Below, piece after piece: positions 1 to 13,200 of a stretch of 64,000 nucleotides of DNA. The DNA is taken from NCBI GenBank assembly GCA_963930655.1, contig OZ005617.1, forward strand, positions 23,938,568 to 24,002,567, given 5' to 3'. The DNA is from Myrica gale (taxonomy: Eukaryota > Streptophyta > Magnoliopsida > Fagales > Myricaceae). Position 1 is the stretch's first letter; each line of letters begins with the position of its first letter. The notes below the pieces were generated by a model. The model was not told the DNA's origin, did no database searches, and worked only from the letters and a program-made list of their open reading frames with translations. The position numbers were made by a program, and so were the translations under genes.

Positions 1-3000
1 TGGCCTCAAAAGAGCGAAACCTGGACCCTCCTCCTATCATCAACTCTTTCCCATCTCAGGTAGGTCATACTATTTTAGTACAGAAGCCCCCCTCCCAAAA
101 TAGTTTCATGGATATCTATGTATAAATGACGGTGTGTGTATCTGTTAGAGGTTTTACATTGCATCACATACGCATTTCTCTGACACTGCTCGATTCCTCT
201 TTCCTTGCTTTTATGCCGGAATTTCAGGATAAAGACGAAGACAATGAAGATTCCGAACCCGAATCAGACAAGCCTGACCCTCCCCTGCCCTTGACCGTTG
301 CTTCCCGGGTCGGTTTTCGGTTCTTTTTCCAACAATTGTCTTCTTCTGCTTTTTTGCTTTTTATTTATTAGAACTACAAACAACAACAAAAACTTTGCAA
401 TGCAGGTATTGTACGTGTTGGGAGACCTCACGTCGGTGCCGGCTTTTAGGTCACTCAATGGCTGGATTTGGTCCGTAAGCGCACCGCCACGTATCGCTCG
501 TCTGGCTTCCCCCGCCTCCACCCTATGTCTACTTCTTCTTCTTCCAGGTTCTCCTTAATTTTCTGCTGCGGCATTTTAGTTTTCCTTGTCAACGGTCTAG
601 GACTATTTCATAAGAAAATGGTTTTCTTCCGATTGCAAAGAAGTTACCAAATCACTGGCGAATGTCGCCCAGTTAAATAGAGAAGCAAACGACTTTCAAT
701 TGTGGCAAATGAAGCATTCATTTTCAAGATACTGTCTAGTCTCATATTCTTGGCAAATGTCGCCACTATTTTGTTCCCTTTTTATAGATTTCATACCCCG
801 CTTATTTCAACTCTCCATGAGTAATGACCATTGCTATTTAAGATAACTTGACTAACTGGTGGTGAGCTACCAATTTTCTCATATTCCGTATTGTGTGCTC
901 CACATTCCCATTGTGCCGTAGTAAATCACCATGATTTCGAAATTCAGTGCAGGTGAACTTACTGATAATTCAAAGTGTCCTCTGCCTCCTGAGCAGACAA
1001 CAGATCTCAGCCTGTGGGAGAGGCTTGGTAATGCTGCTACTTTGGACATTGAATCCCCCTCTTTCTCTTGGGACAGGCTTTCCTCTCTTCATCACACAGA
1101 ACATAGTAGTAGCCCCGAACTCTCTGAGGATGAAATGAACAAGGCCCTTGAGGTATGCAATCTGCTTCCCTATAGTATATTGGGCATATATGTCGGTGTC
1201 TCAAAACTTAAGAATGAGCATCGACTGAAAAGGACACTTTCTTGTATTTCAATGCGCTCTTTGTACAGAGTTCTCTTCTAGTTTTTTCCATTCGCGAAAT
1301 CTGTTATCTATGTCCCTTAGAAATGGGGTATCGATTTGCACATAGGGTTGTCTTGCTAGCTATCGTTCACATTTTGTACACATGCTTCTAGTTTTTCCAT
1401 TCGCGAAATCTGTTATCTATGTCCCTTAGAAATGGGGTATCGTTTTGCACATAGGGTTGTCTTTTTAGCTACCTTTCACATTTTGTCACATGCTGCTTCC
1501 ATCACATGCTTATAGTATCAGACTAGTTCAACTGTCTCACAAACAGCATCTATGGCGATGCCGCTCATGAAGACAATTCATTTTATGGATGCCACTCCGA
1601 CTTACCAACACATTCCTAACCATTGGTAGGAGCTACTGAAAAGCTACTTACAATTAATTCAATCAGGTCCTGTCTGCCAATTTTTTAGTCAGAAGAAAGC
1701 TATAGGACTTCCATTTTATGAGTTTGCGATATCTAAACTTCTCACTACAACTTCTTATTTTCTTATATGCTACGTCAACTTCTCTTTAGTTGTGTGCATG
1801 TAGGTCACTGTGAATTCTGGAGGAGTTGTCTTATTTTCCCTGTTCAACCAGCCTCGGAATGATAATGCTTCTCCGAAGGAAGCAGCAGCCGTTATAAAGA
1901 TATCATCATCAAGAATGACCACACAATCCGAACGCCTATGAATTGGCAAAGTGGTTAGGTGTCCGAACTCCACAGGTTGCACCCTGTTACTGCTGTAGTT
2001 ACGAGTTAGGCAATTAGGTTATCCTTGCCAGAAGTAGTTCTTGTGGGAATTTTCTTTCTCAAGTTTTCAATTTTTTGAATTTGTAGGTTTTGATATAATG
2101 CAGGCCAGGGTCATTCATAATTCTAGCCCAGAGTGGCTCAAGATAAAGGAAGCTGCAGAAAAAACAAGGGAGGTAGCAAGTTCAGAAGGAGATGAAGTTG
2201 GTGAAATGACTTGTTCAGAACTTTTGGAAGCACTTGAACTTGGCCGATGCCTTTTCTTTTTGAGGTACAACAAGGACTGGGTTAAGTGTGGATGGTGTTC
2301 TGTAGTGTGCAGCATGGCTATCTGTGCTTCTTTAAGGAGGCAAAAGGGGTAAATAACATGTACCTGATTAAATAGTTCGCCTAGATATTTTCATTCAATG
2401 GGTACGTTCATTTCGACTCAGTTGAGTATCTCCATGCTCTATGTTAGTCTATTAGGCAGTTAAAGTTAGAAAACTGAGCCAAGTGTCTTAGTGCACTCTA
2501 TCATCAAGGTGACTTTTTCCTGACTTTCATCTGAGCTTGAACTCAGAAAGAACATGCACATTATGCATCACAAAAATCAGGGAATATCAGGCTATTTCCC
2601 AGATGGCTTAACTCTTTGGGGTCCAACCTCTCAACATGTGGACAACATAGTAAAAAATTAAAGCCTTAGACAATTTGTTTGCTTGTTGACTCACAGATGC
2701 AGATAGCCTTTATCCTAGTGTCTCCATATTGAATTTTCTGCACCCCATTGCCCATATATCATATCGACATCCTTTTTTTGGACCCTTGACCTGCTTTAGC
2801 TGTGTTGACAAGGGAAAAATCTTTGTTATAATAAAAAAATCTTACTATTGGAGAAATTCTGACTCCCAATAACTATGATGAAGTCCACCTAACATTGTTG
2901 ATTGGAATTTGAAAAAGAAGCATTTTGTTTCCTAATACACAGAAATGTCGTGGAGGATATCTAGTTTCATGTTATTTGGTGTTTTGAAGACTGAATGGTA

Positions 3001-5752
3001 CGTTATTTCAGTTTTGTCCATGGATCTCCCTTAATGGAGAGCTCAAGGGCATTTGAGTCGCGGGAATGTGCTGAAAAAAAAGCGGCAGCTCTTGGCCGAG
3101 TCTTGATGTTGGACCTTGTTATTAGAAATGAAGATAGGCTCCCTTGCCGTCACCTCAGATGGCGTGGAAATACTGCAAATTTGTTGTTGGCTGACAAAAT
3201 GGCCTGCAAATATGAATGCACTGGAGCAAGCATTTGATTCTGCAATCAACAGATACGGACCAAGGGTGGTCAGGGCTCTTCAAAAAGAGAGAAGGGCAAC
3301 TTCTGTTGATAGCAGATTGAGCTCTCATAATTCAGGATTGGTATTGGTGGCTTCCGATCTTTCTGATATCTTGGAATCACCAAAATCTAGTGCGAGGAGC
3401 CTAAGAAGTCAGACATCAGATGAATCAGTTTCTTCTGATTTTTGCATTGTGGCTATAGACTCTGTTGTCCCTCGCCGACCTCCCTCTGGAAAACGTGCAA
3501 ATGACCAGGAAAATTATCCTAAGTTGGTTGAGTTACTACTTAATTTCTCTGAGTATTCCTCTAATCTACTACATGACATAACAGGAGGAAAATTAGGATC
3601 TCCCCCATCAGAATATGCCAGAGCAGCACCAGATATGTTGTCAAATGAAATGAATTCCATTATCCATGAGTTTCGCAAAGGGTTCAGAGCTGCTCTTAGG
3701 GACCTGCAGGGGTTTCATATATTCCTACTCACTCTTCACCAAAAACTGGACACCTTGTTGCGAGCATTTTTAAATATAATAAATAAAATGTCCCCGAGTG
3801 AGTCCGACAAAAGAGGATTTGGTTGTTCCAGAGTCACCTTCACAGGCTGCTGGAGGTGTTCATTGGTCATCTCCACCATGTAAAGAACGATTTGTAAATG
3901 ATAACCATCCAGATTTCAATGAGTCAGAGTTACAGAGAAGTGCTCCAAGGTCATCATCTACATGGAGTAAAGAGAGCCCAGACTCGAGTTCTCCCATGTC
4001 ACGAGAAAGTTGGCATGGAAAGTTTCATAAAGGAAGTGGGGAGCCCTTTCGTAGCCTGCGTTTGACAGCAAAGCTCCATGACTTCCATAGATTTGCCAAG
4101 GTTGATCATATGCTTCAAGTAAACTGCATTATGTTTCTTACCTTATATAATTTTAGTCGATATACTACTTTTGTTGTTTTTACTTGCACTTTCCTTTCTT
4201 TTGCTTCTTCAAATCTACCTAGTAATTTATTGTTTGATTTTGTGGTCACTTTGCTTAGATTGATGCTGAATCAAATAAAGAACTGGAACAGTGGTATGAA
4301 ATGCTAAGAAATGATGCTGTTAGGCTCTGCCAGGAGAACAATTTCTGCACAGGGTTTTTTGAGGGTAGTGATCATAATAGTGTTGTTGATGCTTATGAAT
4401 TGAAGGTAATGTTGCATTCGACTTCATTTCAACGGTCTCCATTGTGGCGTTATGGTGCAAATCTAACTTTCAGGCCAGACTAGAGCACATTCTGGAGAGA
4501 ATTACATTGATAACTGAGGCTGCAAACACAGAGAGGCCATCTTCAAGTAGCCTATTCATTGGTGGGGCCTTGGCTGCAAGATCTGTATTCACACTTCAAT
4601 ACTTGGGGATTACTCATATATTGTGTTTATGCTCCAATGAAATTGGACAATCAGATTCTCAGTATCCTGAACTTTTTTAATACAAAAAATTTTCTGTAAG
4701 GGCCTTTTTCTGTCTCCTCTATTCTTTCTTTATTTTTATTTTCTTTACATTCTTCCGTTTAGGATGCTGCCAGCTTATTTATATGAAGTCAGATGCAATT
4801 CTTGATGTTTGAGCTACCTCCTCTTCATATTCTGAAGCCTTTCTAGCTCATGCTCTATCATGAAACACAAAAGAAGCCCAAAAAAAAAGGAAGGAAAATT
4901 GATTTCTTTTCTATTCTTGCTTAGTTGTGTTCAAGATAATAACACTTCTTACTGTAGGAATCTTCATGTGTTTTTAAAAAACCTTCAGTTTTCTGTATTA
5001 GTGAGATCAAAGGCTTAGGTGATTGTTGGACTTGATTTCCAAACTAATGAGCCAACTGCTACCTGTTGTGTGGACAGATATCTGACAGCGAAGATGCCAA
5101 TATTAGCAGTATCTTTGAAGAAGCTTCTGATTTTATTGATCATGTCGAACAAATTGGCGGGAGAGTGCTAGTTCATTGCTTTGAAGGGAGAAGTAGAAGT
5201 GCCACGTTGGTCCTAGCTTACTTAATGCTCAGGAAGTAAGTGAAATTACAGTTCATATGTAAGAGAATTGGGGTAAATAGGCATTGACGTAGAACTCACC
5301 TAGAGGTAGCCTTCAGAACTCAAACGGCTGTCGGAAATGAACTAGAAGTGTCTAGATTTCTGCAGTGAAGCTTTTCTTTTCTGTGAAGCAGGAACTTAAC
5401 TCTACTAGAATCATGGAATTCCCTCAAACAAGTTCACGGCCGAGCTCAGCCCAATGATGGGTTTGCTAAGATCCTATTGGTTCTGGATCGGGAAATACAC
5501 GGGAAGGCTTCCATGGAGTGGCAACAGCGAAAGCCAATGATGAAGGTTTGCCCCATTTGTGAGAAGGATGCCGGACTCAGCAGCAGTTCACTTAAGCTTC
5601 ATTTGCAGAAATCACACAAGAAGCTATCATCAGGGAGTGTGGACAGGGCTATGACCATGGAAATACAAAAGGCTTTGACAGCACTCAAAATAAGCCGAGG
5701 TGGCAGTGTCCTACACAGGCAGCCTCAATCTGTAAGGGATGACTCAGGTTAG
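1..5752 (+). pseudogene. PHS1: PHS1 (dual-specificity phosphatase with actin-fragmin-kinase-like domain), disrupted copy
   Basis: In Arabidopsis PHS1 acts on cortical microtubules: its N-terminal kinase-like domain phosphorylates alpha-tubulin and its C-terminal domain is a MAPK-phosphatase-like enzyme. Exons readable here: <1-59 (position 1 appears to be the second base of the ATG), 228-308, 406-547, 953-1152, 1804-1975, 2104-2264, 3012-4100, 4259-4405, 4474-4695, 5088-5235, 5392-5752. The phosphatase signature HCFEGRSRSAT (about 5173-5205) is intact, and the C-terminus around SSSLKLHLQKSHKKLSSGS is well kept. Lesions: one base missing after 450; five bases missing near 1941, giving an in-frame TGA; a shift near 3212; an extra A near 3813; and a GAA-to-TAA-type stop at 4678-4680. 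Splice sites remain good. The identity is strong. Pseudogene status is inferred from several independent lesions next to genes without any. Assembly error in this gene alone, or a working allele elsewhere, cannot be excluded. Confidence 0.88.
1275..1492. repeat. Tandem duplication, period 110 bp, in PHS1 intron 4
   Basis: Two adjacent copies, 1275-1384 and 1385-1492, share CCATTCGCGAAATCTGTTAT and the following bases with only a few differences (for example GATTTGC against GTTTTGC). They lie wholly inside an intron and carry no coding signal. Confidence 0.85.
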
Positions 5753-6756
5753 CAAAAGCCTTCATATCAGCCAGAGTAAACCGTGGAGATTAATTCCAAG
5801 GAATGTTGCTCTTCCTAAACCAAGCAAGTTGGGGTGGAAATGTGCATCTCCCTCTACAAGGTTGTAGCGCGGGAAATGTGCATCTCCCTCTAAACTCAGA
5901 GCTTGATCGATTATGCTAGGTATATAATTGGAGCTTGAACAGCGAGTGTCAGTTACCCAAATCTATTCAAGGTCTGGTAGGATCAGCTACATTTAGTTTT
6001 TTAGTTTTGCATCTGACAAGAATTTGCGTGTATAAGGTGTCCATTTGTGCAGCTTGCGCGTGCTGTGTTTTCTTTGTAATCTGTACCTGGTTTGCAATAT
6101 AAAGCTGGTTCTTTTCCCCGAGCAATAAGGTAGGCATTTGGGAGGAAGCTTTAAACCCATCCGAGAGCCCTCGTCTAGAAAGATCGTCTCTCCCCACTGC
6201 AACTTCTCTCCCTACTTTCGTCTCCCTTCTCTTCTTCCCCTTTCGTAGTTAGTCTTATATTGCCTAGGACAAAAAATAAGGAGTCTTGAAAAACAAACAG
6301 CATGCCGAATTGTGGAAATCTCAAGGTGGTGGAAACCAGTCTTGAGCTGGCTTGATCAAAATCTATGACAAAATTTTAGCTTCAAACTCGCGGGGAAAAG
6401 TTGGTAGAAATATCTTTAGATGATAAAAAAAATTCATTCAAAAGCTACATAAGTTGAATCAGTTCAACTCAATAGCACACATCATGGGATGAAAAAAAAA
6501 TCTAGATCCTTTACTTCTTCGCTTATCATATTCAGATAGATTGTAACAACACTACCAATCACCAATCCCTTCCAACCTGAAAGGAATGGCCTGTGCGCCT
6601 TTCGATGCGCAACTAGAGCTCAGAAACAGCAAGCAATTAATCCAAGCTTCCAGTTTCACTTTCAAGTAGTCCTATAAAGAAAACCGACTGCGGCTGTAGT
6701 CAATAAAAAGTACAAACGACAAATTGCCAAAGGTTACTGAATAATGAGGGCCTACT
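5753..6756. other. Spacer between convergent PHS1 and ClpC 3' ends
   Basis: About 1 kb holding the 3' untranslated regions of two convergent genes. A short motif, AAATGTGCATCTCCCTCTA, appears twice near 5838 and 5875. No reading frame here resembles a protein I know. Confidence 0.6.
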
Positions 6757-9700
6757 TTACACGGGAAGAGCATCTGCTAATGGCTCAGGAGCGCCACTGC
6801 TACCATTGAGAACCGTCACATTGCCATCAGAGTCGACATCCACAATAACTGAATCACCCTCTTTGATCTCTCTTGCAAGCATCTTCTCTGCCATGCTGTC
6901 CTCCAGAAGTCTCATTATAGCTCTTCTCAAAGGCCTGGCCCCATAGCTTGGATTATAACCTTCGTCAACCACTCTATCCCTAAACCTCTCTGTCACTTGA
7001 AGCTCGATATCTTTGGCCTTCAGTCTATCAAAGACCTCTTTCAGCATAATATCGGCTATCTCCTTCACTTCCAACTTTGTGAGCTGCCTAAAGACAATCA
7101 TCTCATCCAATCTGTTTAAAAATTCAGGCCTAAAGTATTGTTTCAGTTCCTCAGTCACCAAGCTCTTAATTCGATTATAACTACTGTCTTTCTCATCATA
7201 ATCAAGATCAAATCCAATTCGGCGGCCTCCTTTCTCAATTACACTGCTTCCCACATTTGATGTCATTATCAGAAGAGTATTCTTAAAGTCCACGGTTCTG
7301 CCCTTGCTATCTGTCAACCTTCCATCCTCAAGAATTTGAAGCATCATGTTAAATACATCAGGATGAGCCTTCTCAATCTCATCAAAGAGTACCACAGTGT
7401 AAGGACGGCGTCGAACAGCCTCAGTCAACTGACCCCCCTCTGTGTAACCAACATAGCCAGGGGGTGAACCAATTAGCTTGGAGACAGTGTGTCTCTCCAT
7501 AAATTCACTCATGTCAAGCCTAATCATGGCTTCTTCAGATCCAAAGTAGTAAGCAGCCAGAGTTTTTGCAAGCTCAGACTTCCCTACACCAGTTGGACCC
7601 GAAAAGATGAAGCTAGCAATTGGACGGTTGGGATTCTTGAGTCCAACACGGGCTCGGCGAATAGCACGGCTGATGGCTTTGACTGCTTCATCCTGACCAA
7701 CGACCCGCTTATGGAGGGTCTCTTCCATCTTGAGGAGGCGGTCAGATTCATCGGTTGACACTTTCTCAACAGGAATGCCAGTCCAAGAGGAGACAATATG
7801 TTGAATATCCACCTCGGTAACAAGAGGCCCTACATCCCCAGCCTCAGTCTCTGCCTTGGTCATTTCCTTGCCTTTGTCTACAAGAGCTGATATCTGTGCC
7901 TTGAGATCCATTTCTCTATCACGTAACTCTCCAGCCTGTCAATATTATATATGCTGTCAGCCCAGGTAAATCCAAGGAAAGACAATAGGCAAAGCATATC
8001 AGCCTTTATAACTTAAAAACCTCAGATGCTCCTTAACTGTGATGATGATAACGAGAAGATACAATAAAGTGTGATTCTCGCAAATCAAATGATATTCACC
8101 ATGCTTACAAACCATGATCTAGCTTCATTTCTTGACAAATAACAATGGGTATATTCACTATTTTGTTCACCAGCTTGAGGGAAGCAGTTGCAATATCTGC
8201 AGTCTCTAAGAACTGAACTATGCAAAACAGTGCCCAAGTACTAAACAACAAAGATCTATCTCTTCATACCTTCTCAAAGTCTTGGCTGCGGACAGCTTCA
8301 TTCTTCTCCTTCGTGATCTGCCTGAGCTCTTTCTCAAGTTCTCTAGCTTCTTCTGGTAGCTGTAAGGAACATATCATGTTGCAAATCAACACCAAATGAG
8401 TGAAATACATGATGGACGGAGCCAGAAATCATGTACAGGTCATACCTGTGCGTGACGAAGACGAACACGAGAACCAGCTTCATCAATCAAATCAATTGCT
8501 TTATCGGGCAGGAAACGGTCACTGAAATGTACAAGACAATCCATCAAAACCAAAGGAAAAAAAACAGATACAACTGATAATTAAAGGCGAGACAATGATA
8601 ACAATCAGCAATGGTAATGTCACTGAGGGGCCACCACAAATTGACGAAGCAAATCGGTCACTGAAATGTACAAGACAATCCATCAAAACCAAAGGAAAAA
8701 AAAAAACAGATACAACTGATAATTAAAGGCGAGACAATGATAACAATCAGCAATGGTAATGTCACTGAGGGGCCACCACAAATTGACGAAGCAAATCTCC
8801 GATCACAGGATGGTAACAAGACAACTCAGAAAGGAGTCTAACAAAAGAATGTGTAACACATCCCAAACAAAGTTTTTGTTCTCCAATTGTGCGATAAAAC
8901 CCATTTGCAAGATGCTTTCAACCAACTCCACCAAAGACCATCCATCCTTCGTTTATCTCAAGTTCCACGGGTACACCCAAGAACATTAAAGAACTTGAGG
9001 TCCTTAATTCTGAGTACAGCTTCCACAATTAAACACAACCATATAGAATAAATCATATGATACACCAGTTCCCTAAAAGGCCTGTTAAATTGGAAACAAT
9101 ATTCATTTTTAAAACGGTACCTCTCACAATAGACATATCTTTTGGCACTCGAGCAAAAGAGAAAAAGGAGAATGGGCAGGAGCAGCTGCTGTTCAACTAC
9201 TAAAAATATTAAGTCCCACAGAAAAGCTTTCTACCAAGCACTTAGGATATGGGAGGAATTATAGAAATAAACTGCTTTCAACTGGTTTTTTTATAGCAAT
9301 AACAAGTCCAATATGTACTGTTAAGTGCTAAAATTGATGGTGTGTTTAAACACAACTCCTAAAATTTCTCCCAGAAACTCATCAGCTTGTGTCCAATATA
9401 GACATGTAACAATCTTTGCATTAAATAGCATACTGAACATTGATTTTCATCCACATCAAGTTCCTTGTAGCAGCTAAATATGACAATGAAGTCCACGATT
9501 CTGATCCGAAAGGGTTTAGAGAAAGAAGAGAGTTAATCTTCCAATAGCTTGAACTAATTTTAAAGCCCACAAACCTGATGTATTGGTATGAAAGCCGTGC
9601 AGCAGCAACAAGTGCTTCATCCGTGTAGCGGAGCTTGTGATGAATCTCATATCGCTCCCGAAGCCCCTGCAAAATCTGTATGGTTTCATCCACAGTTGGC

Positions 9701-12700
9701 TCAGGCACTTTGACTGGCTGAAATCGTCTTTCCAATGCTGGGTCCTTCTCAATGTGCTTTCTGTATTCGTCTAGTGTTGTGGCTCCAATACACTGCACCA
9801 CAAGAGATGAAGCTGACCAACTGGAACTTTCCGCTACTACTCACACCAAAGAAAGAAAAAAGAAAAAGAAAACAAGAGAGCTTTGCCACCCATCCAGGAC
9901 ACAACAGTAAGCTAGTCTGACCATAACTGACATGGAAGGAAGCACATTGTAACTAATCAAATTTTTATCCTCGTGTAACAGTTGAAGTTCGTGATACTTC
10001 AGTTTTTGCAATAAATTGTAAAGTAAAAAAAACACAAAATCCTCGCAAAGCTAGGAACTCCCAAAACAGGCAAGGAAAAGCTAATTTGAACATTTTAACA
10101 GGATTGGATGGACCCTTGTGACCAGCCCAATCTGAATATAGCTAAATCCGCAATAACAGTTGCCTTTCATGGTCCTACCATAGAGAGAAAATTCCAAGGG
10201 TAGTCACCAAAATGGTCACTGGTTTTACAAAAGGCAGTACTTTGTAAGGCATGCATAACCTATATCATCTGCCGATACACAACCTATAACAGTCCAGAAA
10301 GTAAAAAAATCAGATCTGAAACAAAGATATCATAAGAGGTCAAATCCACATAAAGCACAATGTCCTCAAGGTAAAACCCAAGGGTCAACACAAGGCAAAG
10401 GCTCTAGCACCACAGCAAGGCAAATCGCAAACTTATAACAACAACGTCTACACAGGATAGGGACCGCTGAAAAGATTGCCAATTACACAGCGGTCAACAT
10501 GAGGCAAATCTGAAAGTTAAAAATACACAAGGCACAGGTCATGCTTACAACTCCGAGAGATGACCATTTTTCTTTTGGGATAACTACAAAATTTGTCTTT
10601 GTGGTTTGCGCGAAAATCAGGTAAGTCTCTAAACTTTAAAACCCATCAAATTAGTCCCCGAGGTTTAAAATCTTTTACATTTGAAGGGTCTTGAGAGGAC
10701 TCAAGCCTTGATGGATTTTAAATCTCAGGGACTAATATGATGAGAGAGAAAATACATTAAAAAAACCAAAAGAACGAGAGAGAAAAAAAAACATTCACCA
10801 AGATTCTCCTTTAGGTAGACAAAAAATTACCTGCAATTCACCTCTTGCAAGAGCCGGTTTCAATATGTTTGCCGCATCAATTGCTCCTTCTGCTGCTCCT
10901 GCTCCAATTAAAGTGTGCACCTCATCTATGAAGAGTATTATCTCATCGCTTTGCTTGATTTCCTCCATGAGCTTCTTTAATCTTTCCTCGAACTCTCCAC
11001 GATATTTTGTGCCAGCCACAAGAAGACCCATATCCAAGGTTATAACCTAAACGACATAAAATAACACACACATGTAATTACATTGTTTGAAGAGTTAGCT
11101 TCTTAAAATGCTCCGCCAAAGCCTTGATGAATATCGCAATGAATCCAATACCAATGCAGAAGTAGTGTCCAAGCTCCATTGAATTACATAAATTGTTGCG
11201 TGACAAAGCTACTACACTATCTGAAATTAACATCGCCTTCTTCTTCACCAGTTTATGTATCAGGGCACTTTTCCAGGCTGGATTCTTGACATATAGTACA
11301 ATTTTATTACCTAATATTAACACGCTAACATGGACTGTTGGACATGTTGAACTCATTTACTAGGGCACCCCAAACCTGAAAGCCATAGCTGAACCTTGCA
11401 AATATCTAATCGGAATACTCACCTTCTTCCCCTCTATTGTTTCAGGAACATCACCAGTTGCAATCCTTTGAGCAAGCCCTTCTGCAATTGCTGTTTTCCC
11501 AACTCCAGGTTCACCAATAAGACAAGGATTGTTTTTGGTTCGTCGACCCAAAATTTGTGTTACACGCTCTATTTGCTGCTGCCTTCCAACAACAGGATCT
11601 AATTTTCCCTGTAAAACCAAGAAAAGAGATTAGAAACAAGCCTCTGTGTGAAAAACTAGCACAAGATCCTCACATATAGCAAATAAGATGAAATAGCTGC
11701 ATAAACTACCTCCTCTGCTAGCTTAGTCAGATTAGTCCCATACTCCTCTAGGGTTGGCATCTTATTGCCACTGCTTCCTCCTCCAACCCCAGCACCAACT
11801 GCCTCTGTGCTCTCACCGACCATTCGAATAACCTGCTTATTCCAATTGCAGTTTTCCCACAATTAATCTTCCCCTTGAAATAACAGCTTAGGAATTCCCA
11901 AACCAAACAGAAACGTGGTTGATGAAACAGAACAGGTAGTACTTGCCTGGGTGCGAATATTACTTGGGTCAGCACCTAAATTTTCTAGAACACGAGCCGC
12001 CACACCCTCACCCTCACGAAGCAGTCCCAGAAGCAAGTGCTCAGATCCAATATAATTGTGGCCTGAGAAACTCAAGAAATGGTGATTTCTTAGAAAGCTC
12101 AAAATTACTCCCATGAAGTAAGTATTTAATTGATAACGAAAAATACGTAGAAAACCCCTGAAACTCATTAGACAGCCAATTCAATAACGGGGGAGATGTT
12201 CCTGACACATTTTAATAACAATTCAGCTATTAGTACCCGAAGATTGATGCACAATACCATTCCATTTGGTTTAACTCAACTTCACATGCTGACAATTCCA
12301 GCATGATTGTGCATATAAAAAGGGTCAAAGAAAGTTTCAGTTTTTCAAAGTGACTACTAAAGGATGACTGACTGAGGTTTTTGCTGATCATATAACCAAA
12401 TCAAAATTTCCAAAATTCCTTTGGGTGAAAGCCACAAATGAAAAATCACAGGAAAAATAAAAAGAGCGGCGCTCAAAAAAACTGAAAAATAGTAGTTGTC
12501 TAAAAGACCAAATTTTTTTAATGTCATTCGCAGATATTATCACGAGATCTAAAGGTGCCATATGGGGGAAAAATGCTACCAAGTTGGCGGGCTTCCTCCA
12601 GCGAAAGCTCCAAAACACGCTTTGCCCTAGGAGTAAATGGAATCTCCACGGCAACAAATCCACTACCCCTTCCAATTATCTTTTCCACTTCTACTCGTGC

Positions 12701-13150
12701 ATCTTTAAGGTTGATTCCCATGGATTTAAGAACCTTAGCAGCAATGCCCGTTCCTTCACCAATAAGGCCCAACAAGATCTGCTCTGTGCCAACAAAATTA
12801 TGACCAAGTCGTCTTGCTTCCTCCTGTGCAAGCATAATTACTTTAATTGCTTTTTCTGTGAAGCGTTCGAACATTGCTTTAGCAACACATCTGCTACCCC
12901 TTCCTTGTCGCGAATTGATTGCGATTGCCACTTTAGAATGAAAATCAAGGCCCGGTCTCACCATAGTATCTAAAGCATTACAGCTTCGCAATCCTGAGAA
13001 GCTTCTCATTCTCAACCCCGGTGCTTGTAAACTAGACATCATCCTGACAGTCCTTTTCGCTTTCTCATTTCCAGATCCTTTAGATTGGCTAGACCTTGGA
13101 CTAGCAACTAAACCAGGGATGTTAGCCGACTGAACCAACACCCTAGCCAT
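6757..13150 (-). CDS. CLPC: ATP-dependent Clp protease ATP-binding subunit ClpC, chloroplastic (Hsp100)
   Basis: Stromal AAA+ unfoldase that feeds proteins to the ClpP protease and takes part in import at the inner envelope. Exons in transcript order: 13150-12580, 12062-11947, 11832-11710, 11608-11423, 11046-10831, 9792-9575, 8521-8446, 8359-8270, 7935-6757. They sum to 924 residues, and the family is about 920-930. Residues 1 to about 90 form a basic, Ser-rich transit peptide. The Clp N-domain begins at [14 protein letters not shown]1 has Walker A GEPGVGKT (about 302-309) and Walker B FIDEVHT. A UVR-like linker ([20 protein letters not shown]) precedes NBD2, with Walker A GPTGVGKS (about 645) and [12 protein letters not shown]. 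The start is MARVLVQS, the first methionine of the conserved transit peptide. Intron 2 has a GC donor. It is intact and ClpC1-like; the C1/C2 split cannot be settled from this. Confidence 0.97.
8516..8796. repeat. Tandem duplication (139/142 bp) spanning the ClpC exon 7 splice acceptor
   Basis: Copy 1 is 8516-8654 and copy 2 is 8655-8796. They are identical except for the length of one A-run (8 against 11). On the minus strand each copy holds the intron 6 acceptor followed by the first exon bases TGACCG. The true exon 7 uses the copy at 8521. The copy near 8660 is a second, upstream acceptor. Confidence 0.92.
10565..10745. repeat. Dispersed non-coding repeat-like stretch in ClpC intron 5
   Basis: The phrases TTAGTCCCCGAGGTTTAAAA and CTCAGGGACTAATATGATG are near mirror-complement versions of a motif common in dispersed plant repeats. 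Ends are not clear and no protein is encoded. Family assignment is not possible from sequence alone. Confidence 0.35.
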
Positions 13151-13200
13151 GATGCAACTTACTACTCTGCAGTTGGGAAAGAAACATGTCAGTCCAATTT

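Noticed and set aside
3798..4307. A separate 169-residue plus-strand frame
   Set aside because: It is the PHS1 exon after the extra A near 3813; its end reads through an intron.
7489..7823. Frames on both strands across the ClpC NBD2 exon
   Set aside because: They are shadows of the ClpC frame and match nothing by themselves.
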